9,851 bases of DNA from positions 13,590-23,440 of the forward strand of contig NVTQ01000015.1 in assembly GCA_002401635.1 (NCBI GenBank), given 5' to 3'. The notes below the pieces were generated by a model. It ran no database searches. It was given only the letters and a program-made list of their open reading frames with translations, and was not told where the DNA came from. Source of the stretch: Pseudomonadota bacterium. GTDB lineage: Bacteria; Pseudomonadota; Zetaproteobacteria; Mariprofundales; Mariprofundaceae. Of the stretch, positions 1-6,720 are shown in pieces; the first letter of the stretch is position 1, and every line of letters starts with the position of its first letter. Both the position numbers and the translations under genes were made by a program.

Positions 1-2
1 CG

Positions 3-116
3 GTGATGAATGGTTATATTGTGGCGCAAGGCAAGAAGCTTGGCATTGCTACACCAATCAATACGATATTGGCAAATATGATAGATTTGGCAGAAGGAGC
101 TTACCTTGTACGTTGA
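3..116 (+). CDS. panE: 2-dehydropantoate 2-reductase (ketopantoate reductase), C-terminal fragment
   Basis: An open frame enters from the left edge, is read from base 3 and stops at TGA 114-116, giving 37 residues of a C-terminus. The stretch NGYIVAQGKKLGIATPIN followed by TILANMI resembles the last helices of the ApbA/PanE family, where a 'G..V..G..LGI.TP.N' segment precedes a final hydrophobic helix. PanE reduces ketopantoate to pantoate with NADPH in the cytoplasm, in pantothenate/CoA synthesis. The catalytic and NADPH-binding parts lie outside the window, so the call rests only on this tail. Its 3' end overlaps the next gene by 11 nt, implying one transcript and coupled translation. Confidence 0.6.
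   Translation: MMNGYIVAQGKKLGIATPINTILANMIDLAEGAYLVR
94..99 (+). promoter_or_regulatory. Ribosome binding site fixing the TTG start of the murU-like gene
   Basis: AAGGAG lies 6 nt upstream of TTG 106-108, inside the end of the preceding gene. It is the reason for choosing this TTG, and the conserved nucleotide-binding motif begins only a dozen residues later. Confidence 0.7.
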
Positions 117-798
117 ACAAACAGTTGATCGCGCCGTAATTTTGGCGGCAGGTTTAGGCACGCGCTTGAAATGGATGACACGTAATGCTCCCAAAGCGCT
201 GATGAACATTCAGGGTGAAACATCTATTGTGCATGTGATTCGACAGTTGGCAGGGCAGGGTATTCGCCAGATTGCTGTGAATACGCACTATCATAGTGAG
301 AAACTGATGGATTATTTAGGAAATGGCTCTAAATGGGGTGTAAACCTTGTTTTTAGTCAAGAAACTAAACTTTTAGATTCTGGCGGTGGCGCACGAACAG
401 CCTTGGGAATCTTATCAGGTGAAGGTCTTGTGCTGGTGCATAATGCGGATGTTTTGGCAGATGTGGATGTGCAGGGCTTAGCAGGGCGATGTCCTGAAGA
501 TGGCTGTTCTTTGGCATTGGTGGCAAACCCAATACATCATCTTGAAGGTGATTTCTCTATCAGAAATGGGTTAATATGCTTGCAAGGAGAGCCGCGTTAT
601 ACTTTTTCAGGCGTATCTGTTTGGCAGGATAATGTGTTAAAACAATATGCGGAAGATACAGCATTTTCATTGCTAGATCCGATGAAGTGCATGATGGAAA
701 AACAGTGTTGTGCGGGTTTATTGCATCGTGGTCAATGGTTCGATATTGGTCGCCCCAAAGATGTCATACGTGCCAATAGAGAGTGGAGAAAAGCATGA
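106..798 (+). CDS. murU: MurU-like nucleotidyltransferase (N-acetylmuramate-1-phosphate uridylyltransferase family)
   Basis: This is a 230-residue sugar-1-phosphate nucleotidyltransferase, close to the roughly 223 residues usual for MurU. Seen: the signature loop ILAAGLGTRL with NAPKAL (residues 12-32), the ETKLLDSGGG segment (86-95) matching the E..LLDTGGG of MurU-type enzymes, a metal-binding-type NAD (113-115), a NPIHHLEGDF segment like the NPxHHPxGDF of MurU, and a C-terminal GQWFDIG with a second candidate metal Asp near 213. MurU makes UDP-MurNAc from MurNAc-1-phosphate in cytoplasmic peptidoglycan recycling. The usual partner kinase AmgK is not adjacent; panE is. The loop reads RLKWMT where many relatives have RL.PLT. 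It begins at TTG, and its stop forms an ATGA overlap with the next gene. A different sugar-phosphate specificity is possible. Confidence 0.7.
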   Translation: MYVEQTVDRAVILAAGLGTRLKWMTRNAPKALMNIQGETSIVHVIRQLAGQGIRQIAVNTHYHSEKLMDYLGNGSKWGVNLVFSQETKLLDSGGGARTALGILSGEGLVLVHNADVLADVDVQGLAGRCPEDGCSLALVANPIHHLEGDFSIRNGLICLQGEPRYTFSGVSVWQDNVLKQYAEDTAFSLLDPMKCMMEKQCCAGLLHRGQWFDIGRPKDVIRANREWRKA

Positions 799-1196
799 TA
801 TTACATAAACAACTGGAAAAAGACTGCATTGTACTTGGAAAGCTGAATTTGTGTGCAGTGCTTTTGATGCCTGATGCCAATTACCCTTGGCTTATTCTTG
901 TACCTCAGCGTGAGAATATTTCTGAAATCTATGAACTGAGTGATGCCGATCAGCAGCAGTTGATACGTGAGTCATCACAGGTTTCACGTCTGCTTGTTGA
1001 GTTGTTTGATGCCGATAAAATCAATGTAGCAGCGTTGGGGAATATGGTTCCGCAATTGCATGTGCATCATGTCGCCCGTTACAAAACGGATGCAGCATGG
1101 CCAGCACCTGTATGGGGGGCTGTGAAAGCAAAGGAATACAGTGATAAAGCGTTAGGGATAATACAGGAAAAATTGAAAAATAGCTTAGGATTTTAA
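795..1196 (+). CDS. HIT-family (histidine triad) protein
   Basis: A 133-residue cytoplasmic HIT-like protein, the usual length for this single-domain proteobacterial group. Seen: YPWLILVP (30-37), DKINVAALGN (74-83), PQLHVHHVAR (86-95) and AWPAPVWG (101-108), which together are diagnostic of the 'QLHVHVVAR...DPAWPGPVWG' subfamily. The triad is H89-V-H91-H92-V93: the third His of the canonical HxHxHxx is absent, as is normal in this subfamily. HIT proteins bind or hydrolyse nucleotide conjugates; the substrate of this group is not established. I chose ATG 795 over GTG 783 because GGAG (785-788) sits 6 nt before it and because it gives a 4-nt ATGA overlap with the murU-like stop. It appears to be the last gene of this operon, before a convergent junction. 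Confidence 0.85.
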   Translation: MILHKQLEKDCIVLGKLNLCAVLLMPDANYPWLILVPQRENISEIYELSDADQQQLIRESSQVSRLLVELFDADKINVAALGNMVPQLHVHHVARYKTDAAWPAPVWGAVKAKEYSDKALGIIQEKLKNSLGF

Positions 1197-1223
1197 TTGT
1201 AAATTTCAAATTAACTTATCAAA

Positions 1224-1247
1224 AATATGCCATATTTGGTGCATATT
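1224..1247 (-). terminator. Weak hairpin plus T-run, candidate terminator for the minus-strand SUMF1 gene
   Basis: On the minus strand AATATG, a CA bulge and CCA pair with TGG and CATATT around an AATA loop (9 bp in all). A run of Ts overlaps and follows the 3' arm, ending the sequence as CATATTTTTG. GC content is low, so efficiency is doubtful. It lies in the 111-bp AT-rich convergent gap (1197-1307), which also holds a short inverted repeat (aaatgtaaa 1256-1264 / tttacattt 1307-1315) and no gene. Confidence 0.35.
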
Positions 1248-1307
1248 AGAAATTTAAATGTAAAAATATTGGTAAATTTCTATTTTATTTCTATAAAATG
1301 ATAAAAT

Positions 1308-2153
1308 TTACATTTTACCTATATAGATCAAGCGAAAACCAATCAAAATATGCTTAAGTGTTATGGGTCGCGTATGATGTGCAGCAGGGCGACAAACACC
1401 GCCGTAATCATCCCAGCTACCACCTTTTACAATGGCTTTTTGATTTGTTACATCACGTGTCCACTCAAAGACTTGTCCTGCACCGTCCAAGATTCCGTAT
1501 GGACTGGCTGCTTGTGGAAATGAGCCTACAGGCAGTGTGCCAAGTGGGCGGTGGGCTAGTTTTGCCTGATCGGCATTGTTCAGATAACCATCGTGATAGG
1601 TATTGCCCCATGGATATAGCAAACCTTGGCTTCCACGCATGGCTTTTTCCCATTGTTTTTCTGATGGCAGTTGTAAATTTCGACCAGTTTTTTTAGACAA
1701 CCACCGGGCATAGGCACGTGCATCATTGATGTTTACCAGTACGATGGGGTGATTGGCTTTATTATCTGGATATTGTTTATTTAACCATAAATACGACTTA
1801 ACATGACTATAGGGATGGACAAGATGATAGCTTTGCCACTGTTTGGGGCTAACAAAGGGCGCGCGATACCCTGTACCTTCAATAAACAACGCATATTCGG
1901 CTTGTGTGACCGGTGTTTGCATGATTTTAAATGCGTTTGTGTGCGCTGTAATTTGGGGTGATTCACTATCAAACCAACCAGCCTTACGCACGCCATCATG
2001 TCCATAACCTTTCTGGCTAATGCGGTAGCCTTCTTCGATTTGTTGGGTTGTGCTTCCCATCAGGAAACCACCTGCTGGAATATCAATCCATGTGTTGGCA
2101 TAGGCAGTATGGCTTGCCAATAGGTAGGTAAATAAAAGTAGACTTTTTTGCAT
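1308..2153 (-). CDS. Periplasmic SUMF1/formylglycine-generating-enzyme-like domain protein
   Basis: A 281-residue protein with a signal peptide (hydrophobic residues 5-14, likely cleavage after AYA at 17-19), so probably periplasmic. The rest is one SUMF1-like (FGE-sulfatase) domain: PAGGFLMGS (26-34), TPVTQAEYALFI, HPIVLVNINDARAYARWLS, LPSEKQWEKAMRG, YPWGN, AGQVFEWTRD, VKGGSW and a terminal IGFRL. True formylglycine-generating enzymes use a C-x4-C pair; this protein has one cysteine only (C254, in GGVCRP), and the partner position is Asp. It is therefore unlikely to be a classical FGE. Periplasmic PvdO- and NirV-type SUMF1 proteins are better analogues, and the substrate is unknown. It starts 4 nt after the porin stop with no clear ribosome binding site, implying coupled translation and a shared function with the porin. 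Confidence 0.75.
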   Translation of the reverse strand: MQKSLLLFTYLLASHTAYANTWIDIPAGGFLMGSTTQQIEEGYRISQKGYGHDGVRKAGWFDSESPQITAHTNAFKIMQTPVTQAEYALFIEGTGYRAPFVSPKQWQSYHLVHPYSHVKSYLWLNKQYPDNKANHPIVLVNINDARAYARWLSKKTGRNLQLPSEKQWEKAMRGSQGLLYPWGNTYHDGYLNNADQAKLAHRPLGTLPVGSFPQAASPYGILDGAGQVFEWTRDVTNQKAIVKGGSWDDYGGVCRPAAHHTRPITLKHILIGFRLIYIGKM

Positions 2154-2157
2154 ATGT

Positions 2158-3507
2158 TTAAAACACAGCTTTTAGTTGCGTGAAGACAAAGTCGGCATCC
2201 TTGCTACTACCTGTTTGGGCAATATAAGCGCCTGTAAAGAAATGGCTGTAGCCGAGATACATGGTGCTGGAAATGTTTGGGAACGTGTGTTTTAAGGTGA
2301 TGTCAATTTCATCACCAACTTTGTGTGATGCGCCTGCACTGGCAGCTCGTGTAACACCTGCGCCAGCATTGTACCAAGCATCTGTGCTGGGTTTAGCGAG
2401 CCAAAAGCCTTGCCATGCCATGCGTAGTTTCCACGATTGGGCAATATTGTTTTGCGTGACGACTTCGATGTTGTGCATGTTTTGCAGTGAGAAAAAATCC
2501 ATATAACCATAGTAGGCATGGTTGAGTGGATATTGATTATCAAAAGTTTGATGGGTGTTATCGGAAGCATTGCTATCGCCACTAGCAAAATTATAAGCTG
2601 TAGATAAATAGGTTTGCATGGTGTTAAAAGTATAACCAGCCCCGACATGCAGCGCGTAGGCACGTTGCGTACGGTTGCCATAACTACCTGTCTGTAACAT
2701 CACTTCATAATCGGCATCCCATGCATTTTTCTTGTATGCGGCGCGGCTTCCCCATGTGAAAACACGATCTCCTATAGCCGCTTCTTCGCGAAGTAATACA
2801 TATAACTCTAATTGTGTATGGGCTAATAGTTGTTTCTTGTTGGTGTAATAGATGCCATGGAAGTTGCTGTTAAACAAACGGCTTTTGGTTGTTTCATGAT
2901 TGTTTAATCCAGTTGGATTAACGGGAACAAGACGAGAAGAAAAAACATCAAGTGTCTGGTATTTGTCGAGCTGACTGGTCATGCGAATGCCATCCCAAAC
3001 ACGCGCTGTATTTACCCACTCCAGAGATGCAACCATACGCAATGCTCCCAAGTTAAACTTTTGCCGACCGATACGGATGCGAGAGCCTTCATCGCTGCCA
3101 TGGGTTGTTATATCGAGATAGGCTTGGTGTATATCGAGGTGATCTTCAAAAATATTGGGTGTTTTTCGATTGTTGATAACATGCCCACTAAAGGCTTGAA
3201 AGATGCGAGAATCTTGGGCTTCAAGAAAAAGGCTCATATTGGATGATGCTTGCCAAAGCATGTGTAGGCGCAGTTGTTGCAACCAGTAATCTTGATTGTT
3301 GCTAGCTGTGGGTGCGCCAAATTGAAAATTTTCCTTGTTTTCATAACGGTAGCGCGCGCTTCCTCCGATACGCAGGCTAGGGGATAGCTGTTGCCATGAA
3401 TCCTGGTTTGTTTGTTGTGTACTACTCGACGCATTCACAGAAGAGGGGAACATCGTCAGACACATGGCAATGATAGCAATACTAATACGCAAAATTTTGA
3501 TTGGCAT
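2158..3507 (-). CDS. Outer-membrane porin of the Alginate_exp (alginate export) family
   Basis: A 449-residue predicted beta-barrel with an N-terminal signal peptide (basic start, hydrophobic core, likely cleavage after VNA near residue 26). Seen: alternating polar/aromatic strands; IRIGRQKFNLGALRM and EWVNTARVWDGIR (about 144-175), matching the 'GRQ...RLVG...W.N..R.FDG' hallmark of Alginate_exp proteins; FDNQYPLNHAYYGYMDFF near 320-340, also typical; and a C-terminal Phe, the outer-membrane assembly signal. The family name comes from AlgE, but most members are porins of unknown substrate and nothing here suggests alginate synthesis. I prefer ATG 3507 to ATG 3513 because AAGG lies 7 nt before the former and only 1 nt before the latter. 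It is followed after 4 nt by the SUMF1 gene and preceded by a symporter gene on the same strand. Confidence 0.8.
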   Translation of the reverse strand: MPIKILRISIAIIAMCLTMFPSSVNASSSTQQTNQDSWQQLSPSLRIGGSARYRYENKENFQFGAPTASNNQDYWLQQLRLHMLWQASSNMSLFLEAQDSRIFQAFSGHVINNRKTPNIFEDHLDIHQAYLDITTHGSDEGSRIRIGRQKFNLGALRMVASLEWVNTARVWDGIRMTSQLDKYQTLDVFSSRLVPVNPTGLNNHETTKSRLFNSNFHGIYYTNKKQLLAHTQLELYVLLREEAAIGDRVFTWGSRAAYKKNAWDADYEVMLQTGSYGNRTQRAYALHVGAGYTFNTMQTYLSTAYNFASGDSNASDNTHQTFDNQYPLNHAYYGYMDFFSLQNMHNIEVVTQNNIAQSWKLRMAWQGFWLAKPSTDAWYNAGAGVTRAASAGASHKVGDEIDITLKHTFPNISSTMYLGYSHFFTGAYIAQTGSSKDADFVFTQLKAVF

Positions 3508-3538
3508 ATGCATGCCTTTCTTGTCGCAGAACGCCCTG

Positions 3539-3567
3539 CTTATCTTACAATGTATTTATTTTAACAA
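3539..3567 (-). promoter_or_regulatory. Possible sigma-70 promoter of the porin-SUMF1 pair
   Basis: On the minus strand TTGTTA (3567-3562), a 17-nt spacer and GATAAG (3544-3539) each match the consensus in 4 of 6 positions, about 30 nt before the porin start. The 84-97-nt gap before the porin has no strong terminator (only a 4-bp CTTG/CAAG stem at 3572-3583), so read-through from the symporter gene is also possible. Confidence 0.3.
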
Positions 3568-3597
3568 AGTGCTTGGCGGCAAGGCATAAGACCCTCA

Positions 3598-4911
3598 TCA
3601 GGCTTTTAAGGTTTGTTGTACATCGGCCAAATGCACTTCTTCTATATTGCCTGCATCAGGATCATTGAATGTATCCATATCGATGCTGTTTTCACTGCGA
3701 GCAACAATGGTCGTAATAGCCGCATCACCTGTAACATTTACGGCAGTACGAATCATATCCAATAGACGATCCACACCCATAATCAGTGCAATACCTTCAA
3801 TGGGTAGCCCGACTTGAGCAAATACCATGGCTAACATAATCAAGCCGACACCAGGTACACCAGCTGTACCAATGGATGCCAAAACGGACATGCCAATCAC
3901 CGTGAGATAACCACTTAAGCCCAAATCAATGCCGTAAACATTGGCAATAAATACGGTTGCCACACCCTGCATAATGGCGGTTCCATCCATATTGATGGTG
4001 GCACCGAAAGGTACGATAAATGAGGCTGTGGAGTTATCCACACCGAGGCGTTTTTCGGTAGCTTGTAAGGTAACAGGAATCGTAGCATTGGAGCTGGATG
4101 TACTGAATGCAAAAATTTGTGTGCCACGCATTTTTTTAAGGAAGGTGATGGGGTTCACGCGTCCCAACACTTTGAGTAAAATCATCAGCGTTCCTGTAGC
4201 GTGTAGAATCAATGCAAATACAAGGACTGCAAAGTAGCTCATCATAGGAATAATCATGCCAAGCCCTTGCAATGAAAAGGTTTTTGCCATCAGTGCGAAG
4301 ATGCCGTAGGGAGCCAGTTGCATAACAACATCAACCACCTTCATCATCACTTCATTCAAACGCTGGCTAGCATCAATAATTGGCTTGCCAACGTCACCAA
4401 CCATAAGAATCGATACAGCAAACAAAATGGTAAAGAATATAATTTGCAGCATGTTTCCTTCGGCATAAGCTGCAATGGGGTTGCTAGGTATTAAATCAAT
4501 AAAGACTTGGCTTAGTGGTGGTGATACAGGGGCTGTAAAGCTGCTCGTTGTGGCTTGGCTTAGTTCAAAACCTTCACCAGGTGCAAAGATAGTAGATATA
4601 ACAATAGCCATTGTGATCGCTAGGGCTGTGGTCAGCATAAAGAGCGCGAAGGCTTTGCCGCCGACACGTCCGAGTTTGTTAATGTCACCAATGCCACATA
4701 CGCCGCAAATAAGAGAGAAGGTTACCAAAGGGACAACCAGCATTTTAAGTGAATTGATAAACATCGCGCCGATGACGTGAAACAAGCCGTTGACCAAATA
4801 ATCTTGAATCCACACAACTTCGGAAGCAAAGGTGTTGATAAGGCTGCCTGTGATAAGACCTGCACCCATCCAAATGAGAATTTTTGTAGTCATATGCATT
4901 TTCTTTTCCAT
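3598..4911 (-). CDS. Dicarboxylate/acidic amino acid:cation symporter (DAACS family, GltP/DctA-like)
   Basis: A 437-residue inner-membrane transporter, the usual family length. Seen in order: several hydrophobic helices in the first half; the first re-entrant hairpin with STSSSNATIP (270-279); NMDGT (307-311); GVPGVGLIML (351-360); and the last helix with D381, D385, R388, N392 and D396, spaced exactly like the substrate and cation ligands D390, D394, R397, N401 and D405 of GltPh. The arginine is the residue that favours acidic substrates (glutamate, aspartate or C4-dicarboxylates) over neutral ones. Import is driven by sodium or proton gradients. The start is supported by GAGGGG 5 nt upstream. 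It lies 83 nt downstream of the aldehyde dehydrogenase gene on the same strand. The exact substrate cannot be told from sequence. Confidence 0.9.
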   Translation of the reverse strand: MEKKMHMTTKILIWMGAGLITGSLINTFASEVVWIQDYLVNGLFHVIGAMFINSLKMLVVPLVTFSLICGVCGIGDINKLGRVGGKAFALFMLTTALAITMAIVISTIFAPGEGFELSQATTSSFTAPVSPPLSQVFIDLIPSNPIAAYAEGNMLQIIFFTILFAVSILMVGDVGKPIIDASQRLNEVMMKVVDVVMQLAPYGIFALMAKTFSLQGLGMIIPMMSYFAVLVFALILHATGTLMILLKVLGRVNPITFLKKMRGTQIFAFSTSSSNATIPVTLQATEKRLGVDNSTASFIVPFGATINMDGTAIMQGVATVFIANVYGIDLGLSGYLTVIGMSVLASIGTAGVPGVGLIMLAMVFAQVGLPIEGIALIMGVDRLLDMIRTAVNVTGDAAITTIVARSENSIDMDTFNDPDAGNIEEVHLADVQQTLKA

Positions 4912-4943
4912 GGGTTCCCCTCAATACTTCATGGCGCTATTGC

Positions 4944-4977
4944 AGCATGAATGCTTGGGAAGAACAATTGATTGTTC
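4944..4977. promoter_or_regulatory. Two dyads upstream of the symporter gene
   Basis: AGCATGAATGCT (4944-4955) and GAACAATTGATTGTTC (4962-4977; 6-bp arms, 4-nt loop) lie 33-66 nt before the symporter start, in the gap after the dehydrogenase stop. They could be operator half-sites or a small hairpin ending dehydrogenase transcripts. No strong promoter or terminator is evident, so the role is undecided. Confidence 0.3.
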
Positions 4978-4994
4978 AGAAGTGGGCTGATTTT

Positions 4995-6482
4995 TTATGA
5001 TTGACGGGTCACAATCATTTTTTCAAGGCTCATTTCAAGCATGGCAGAATGAATGCCCTCACGACCCATGCCTGAGTTTTTTATGCCGCCATATGGCATT
5101 TGTTCGCTGCGAAATGATGGTGCATCGTTGATAATGATGCCTCCGCATTGAATCTGTGAAATAGCTTGCTGAATAATACGTGTATCGTGGCTAAATATAG
5201 ATGCTTGCAAGCCAAATTCGGAGGTGTTGATGCGCTTGATAGCTATTGTTATATCCTGGACAGGCGAGACTGTGACCACAGGAGCGAAAATTTCACGGCT
5301 ACAAACCTGCATGGATTCTTGTACGTTGGTAAGAATCGTTGGAGAAATAAGCAAACCTTTGCCAAGTTTAAGGCTTTGCCCGCCCAATATGAGCTTTGCA
5401 CCACCAGCGATGGCTTCTTGGATACATAATAAGATACGATCAGCGGCAGCTTTGTGGATGACTGGGCCGACAGTCACGTCATCATGGTAAGGGTTCCCGC
5501 TATTCAGGAGCTTTGTTTCTTGAGTGAGTAACGCAAGGAAATCATCGCAAACATGTTGATGGACATAGATGCGTTGTGCCGAAATGCATGATTGCCCTGC
5601 AAAGGCAAAGGCACTCAATGCCAGTTGTTTGGCAGCCATGTTTAAATCGGCAGTTTTATCAACATAAACACCTGCGTTGCCGCCCAATTCGAGTGTTACC
5701 TTTTGTTTCCAAGCTTGGCGTTTTAATGCCCAGCCAATATCTGCGCTGCCTGTGAAACTTAGCATTTTAATGGCATCATTTTGCAGCAACACTGAAATAT
5801 CACGGTGGCGCATGGGCAAGACATTGACTGAACCATCAGGAAATCCAGCTTCACTAATGATACGAGCCAATATCAGGGCAGAAACGGCGGTATTGGAGGC
5901 AGGTTTGATGATAATTGGGCAGCCAACGGCGAGGGCGGGGGCAACTTTATGTGCCATAAGATTAAGAGGGAAGTTGAATGGTGTGATGCCAAAAATAATA
6001 CCGATGGGCTCGCGGCGGCTATAACCCTCATAACCTTCACCACGGGATAAACCATCCAGAGGTACTTGTTCGCCGCAAAAACGACGTGCTTCTTCGGCGG
6101 CATAAGTGAAAGTATCGATGCAGCGGTTTACTTCTTGTTCGGCAAGCCTGCGCGGTTTCCCAACCTCCATAACCAGGGTGTCTACCAACTCTATGTAGGC
6201 TTCTTTTAGTAGTGTGGCAATGTTGAGTAAGCCTTTAGCACGTTGTGAACGTGGCATGGAAGCAAGTCTAGGAAGGGCTTGCTTGGCACTATGAATAGCT
6301 TCGTTTACCTGCCTTCTCCCCGCAATAGCGGTGGTGGCGATTAGCAATCCATCAAATGGGTTTCTGATGTCCAAATGGGCGTGAATGCCTTTGCGGGCTT
6401 CACCGTGTAACCAGAGGTAAAAATGCGGGGCTTCAGGCTCTGAATTGGCAGGGTGAGAAGCGAATGAAAGTTCGGATAGCAT
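4995..6482 (-). CDS. NAD(P)-dependent aldehyde dehydrogenase (ALDH superfamily)
   Basis: A full-length cytoplasmic ALDH that oxidises an aldehyde to the acid; 495 residues from ATG 6482. Seen (numbered from that ATG): TPFNFP with N170, IIKPASNT with K193 for cofactor binding, the SFTGS turn (242-246), ELGGNAG with the general base E265, AFAGQSCISAQR with the catalytic nucleophile C299, and REIFAPVV, PYGGIKNSGMGREG near the C-terminus. All key residues are present. The pattern resembles the succinate-semialdehyde/lactaldehyde/non-phosphorylating GAPDH-like branch, but the substrate cannot be fixed. The start is uncertain: the frame is open to GTG 6545, which has AAGG 5 nt upstream, whereas ATG 6482 has no evident Shine-Dalgarno but gives an N-terminus of more normal length. 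The acidic-substrate symporter follows 83 nt downstream. Confidence 0.88.
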   Translation of the reverse strand: MLSELSFASHPANSEPEAPHFYLWLHGEARKGIHAHLDIRNPFDGLLIATTAIAGRRQVNEAIHSAKQALPRLASMPRSQRAKGLLNIATLLKEAYIELVDTLVMEVGKPRRLAEQEVNRCIDTFTYAAEEARRFCGEQVPLDGLSRGEGYEGYSRREPIGIIFGITPFNFPLNLMAHKVAPALAVGCPIIIKPASNTAVSALILARIISEAGFPDGSVNVLPMRHRDISVLLQNDAIKMLSFTGSADIGWALKRQAWKQKVTLELGGNAGVYVDKTADLNMAAKQLALSAFAFAGQSCISAQRIYVHQHVCDDFLALLTQETKLLNSGNPYHDDVTVGPVIHKAAADRILLCIQEAIAGGAKLILGGQSLKLGKGLLISPTILTNVQESMQVCSREIFAPVVTVSPVQDITIAIKRINTSEFGLQASIFSHDTRIIQQAISQIQCGGIIINDAPSFRSEQMPYGGIKNSGMGREGIHSAMLEMSLEKMIVTRQS

Positions 6483-6498
6483 ATGATATTTATAGCAC

Positions 6499-6507
6499 AT
6501 TATCCCA
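6499..6507 (-). promoter_or_regulatory. Possible extended -10 element before ATG 6482 of the dehydrogenase
   Basis: On the minus strand TGGGATAAT has the TGn extension and 5 of 6 bases of TATAAT. Transcription would begin about 10 nt before ATG 6482. No good -35 is visible. If real, it argues against the GTG 6545 start. Confidence 0.25.
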
Positions 6508-6574
6508 AAACCCGATATTGATGTTAAAGGCGTTCGTGGTTTCACGGGTGCCTTTTTCTTTTTTGATTATTTTC

Positions 6575-6595
6575 TAACCCGCATTATTCATAAAT
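6575..6595 (+). repeat. Left terminal inverted repeat of the palindromic element
   Basis: Twenty-one bases exactly complementary to 6721-6741. The match ends abruptly: C6574 does not pair with A6742, and T6596 does not pair with T6720. If TA is a target duplication, the repeat proper is the inner 19 bp. Confidence 0.9.
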
Positions 6596-6647
6596 TGTCG
6601 TGATAATTGCGCAGAAGCTTTGTTTGCAGCGGATTTTGAAGAAATTA

Positions 6648-6669
6648 GTTCGTAGCTGTGCTTACGAAC
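6648..6669 (+). other. Central hairpin of the palindromic element
   Basis: GTTCGTA and TACGAAC form a 7-bp stem with the 8-nt loop GCTGTGCT. Its centre (6658.5) nearly coincides with the centre of the whole element (6658). With bulged A6647 the stem continues as AATT/AATT. Confidence 0.7.
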
Positions 6670-6720
6670 AATTGATGAAAGATTTGTTGCAGATAAAGGG
6701 GCAAGCAAGGGCGCGACAGT

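Noticed and set aside
1231..1240. Near-palindrome CCATATTTGG as an operator
   Set aside because: It is the inner part of the convergent-junction hairpin, and no gene starts nearby.
1358..1696. Plus-strand open frame of 112 codons
   Set aside because: It is antisense to the SUMF1 gene, whose domain motifs are clear. The opposite frame shows no recognisable motif.
3493..3513. Shared ATGCATATG at the starts of the porin and symporter genes as a common regulatory motif
   Set aside because: The match is short, falls on start codons and A-rich N-terminal codons, and can arise by chance.
3941..4780. Plus-strand open frames (3941-4237, 4475-4780) antisense to the symporter
   Set aside because: They are mirror frames of a conserved membrane protein, without start signals or family features.
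5677..6024. Plus-strand open frame of 115 codons inside the dehydrogenase gene
   Set aside because: The minus frame has all ALDH catalytic motifs; this is its shadow.
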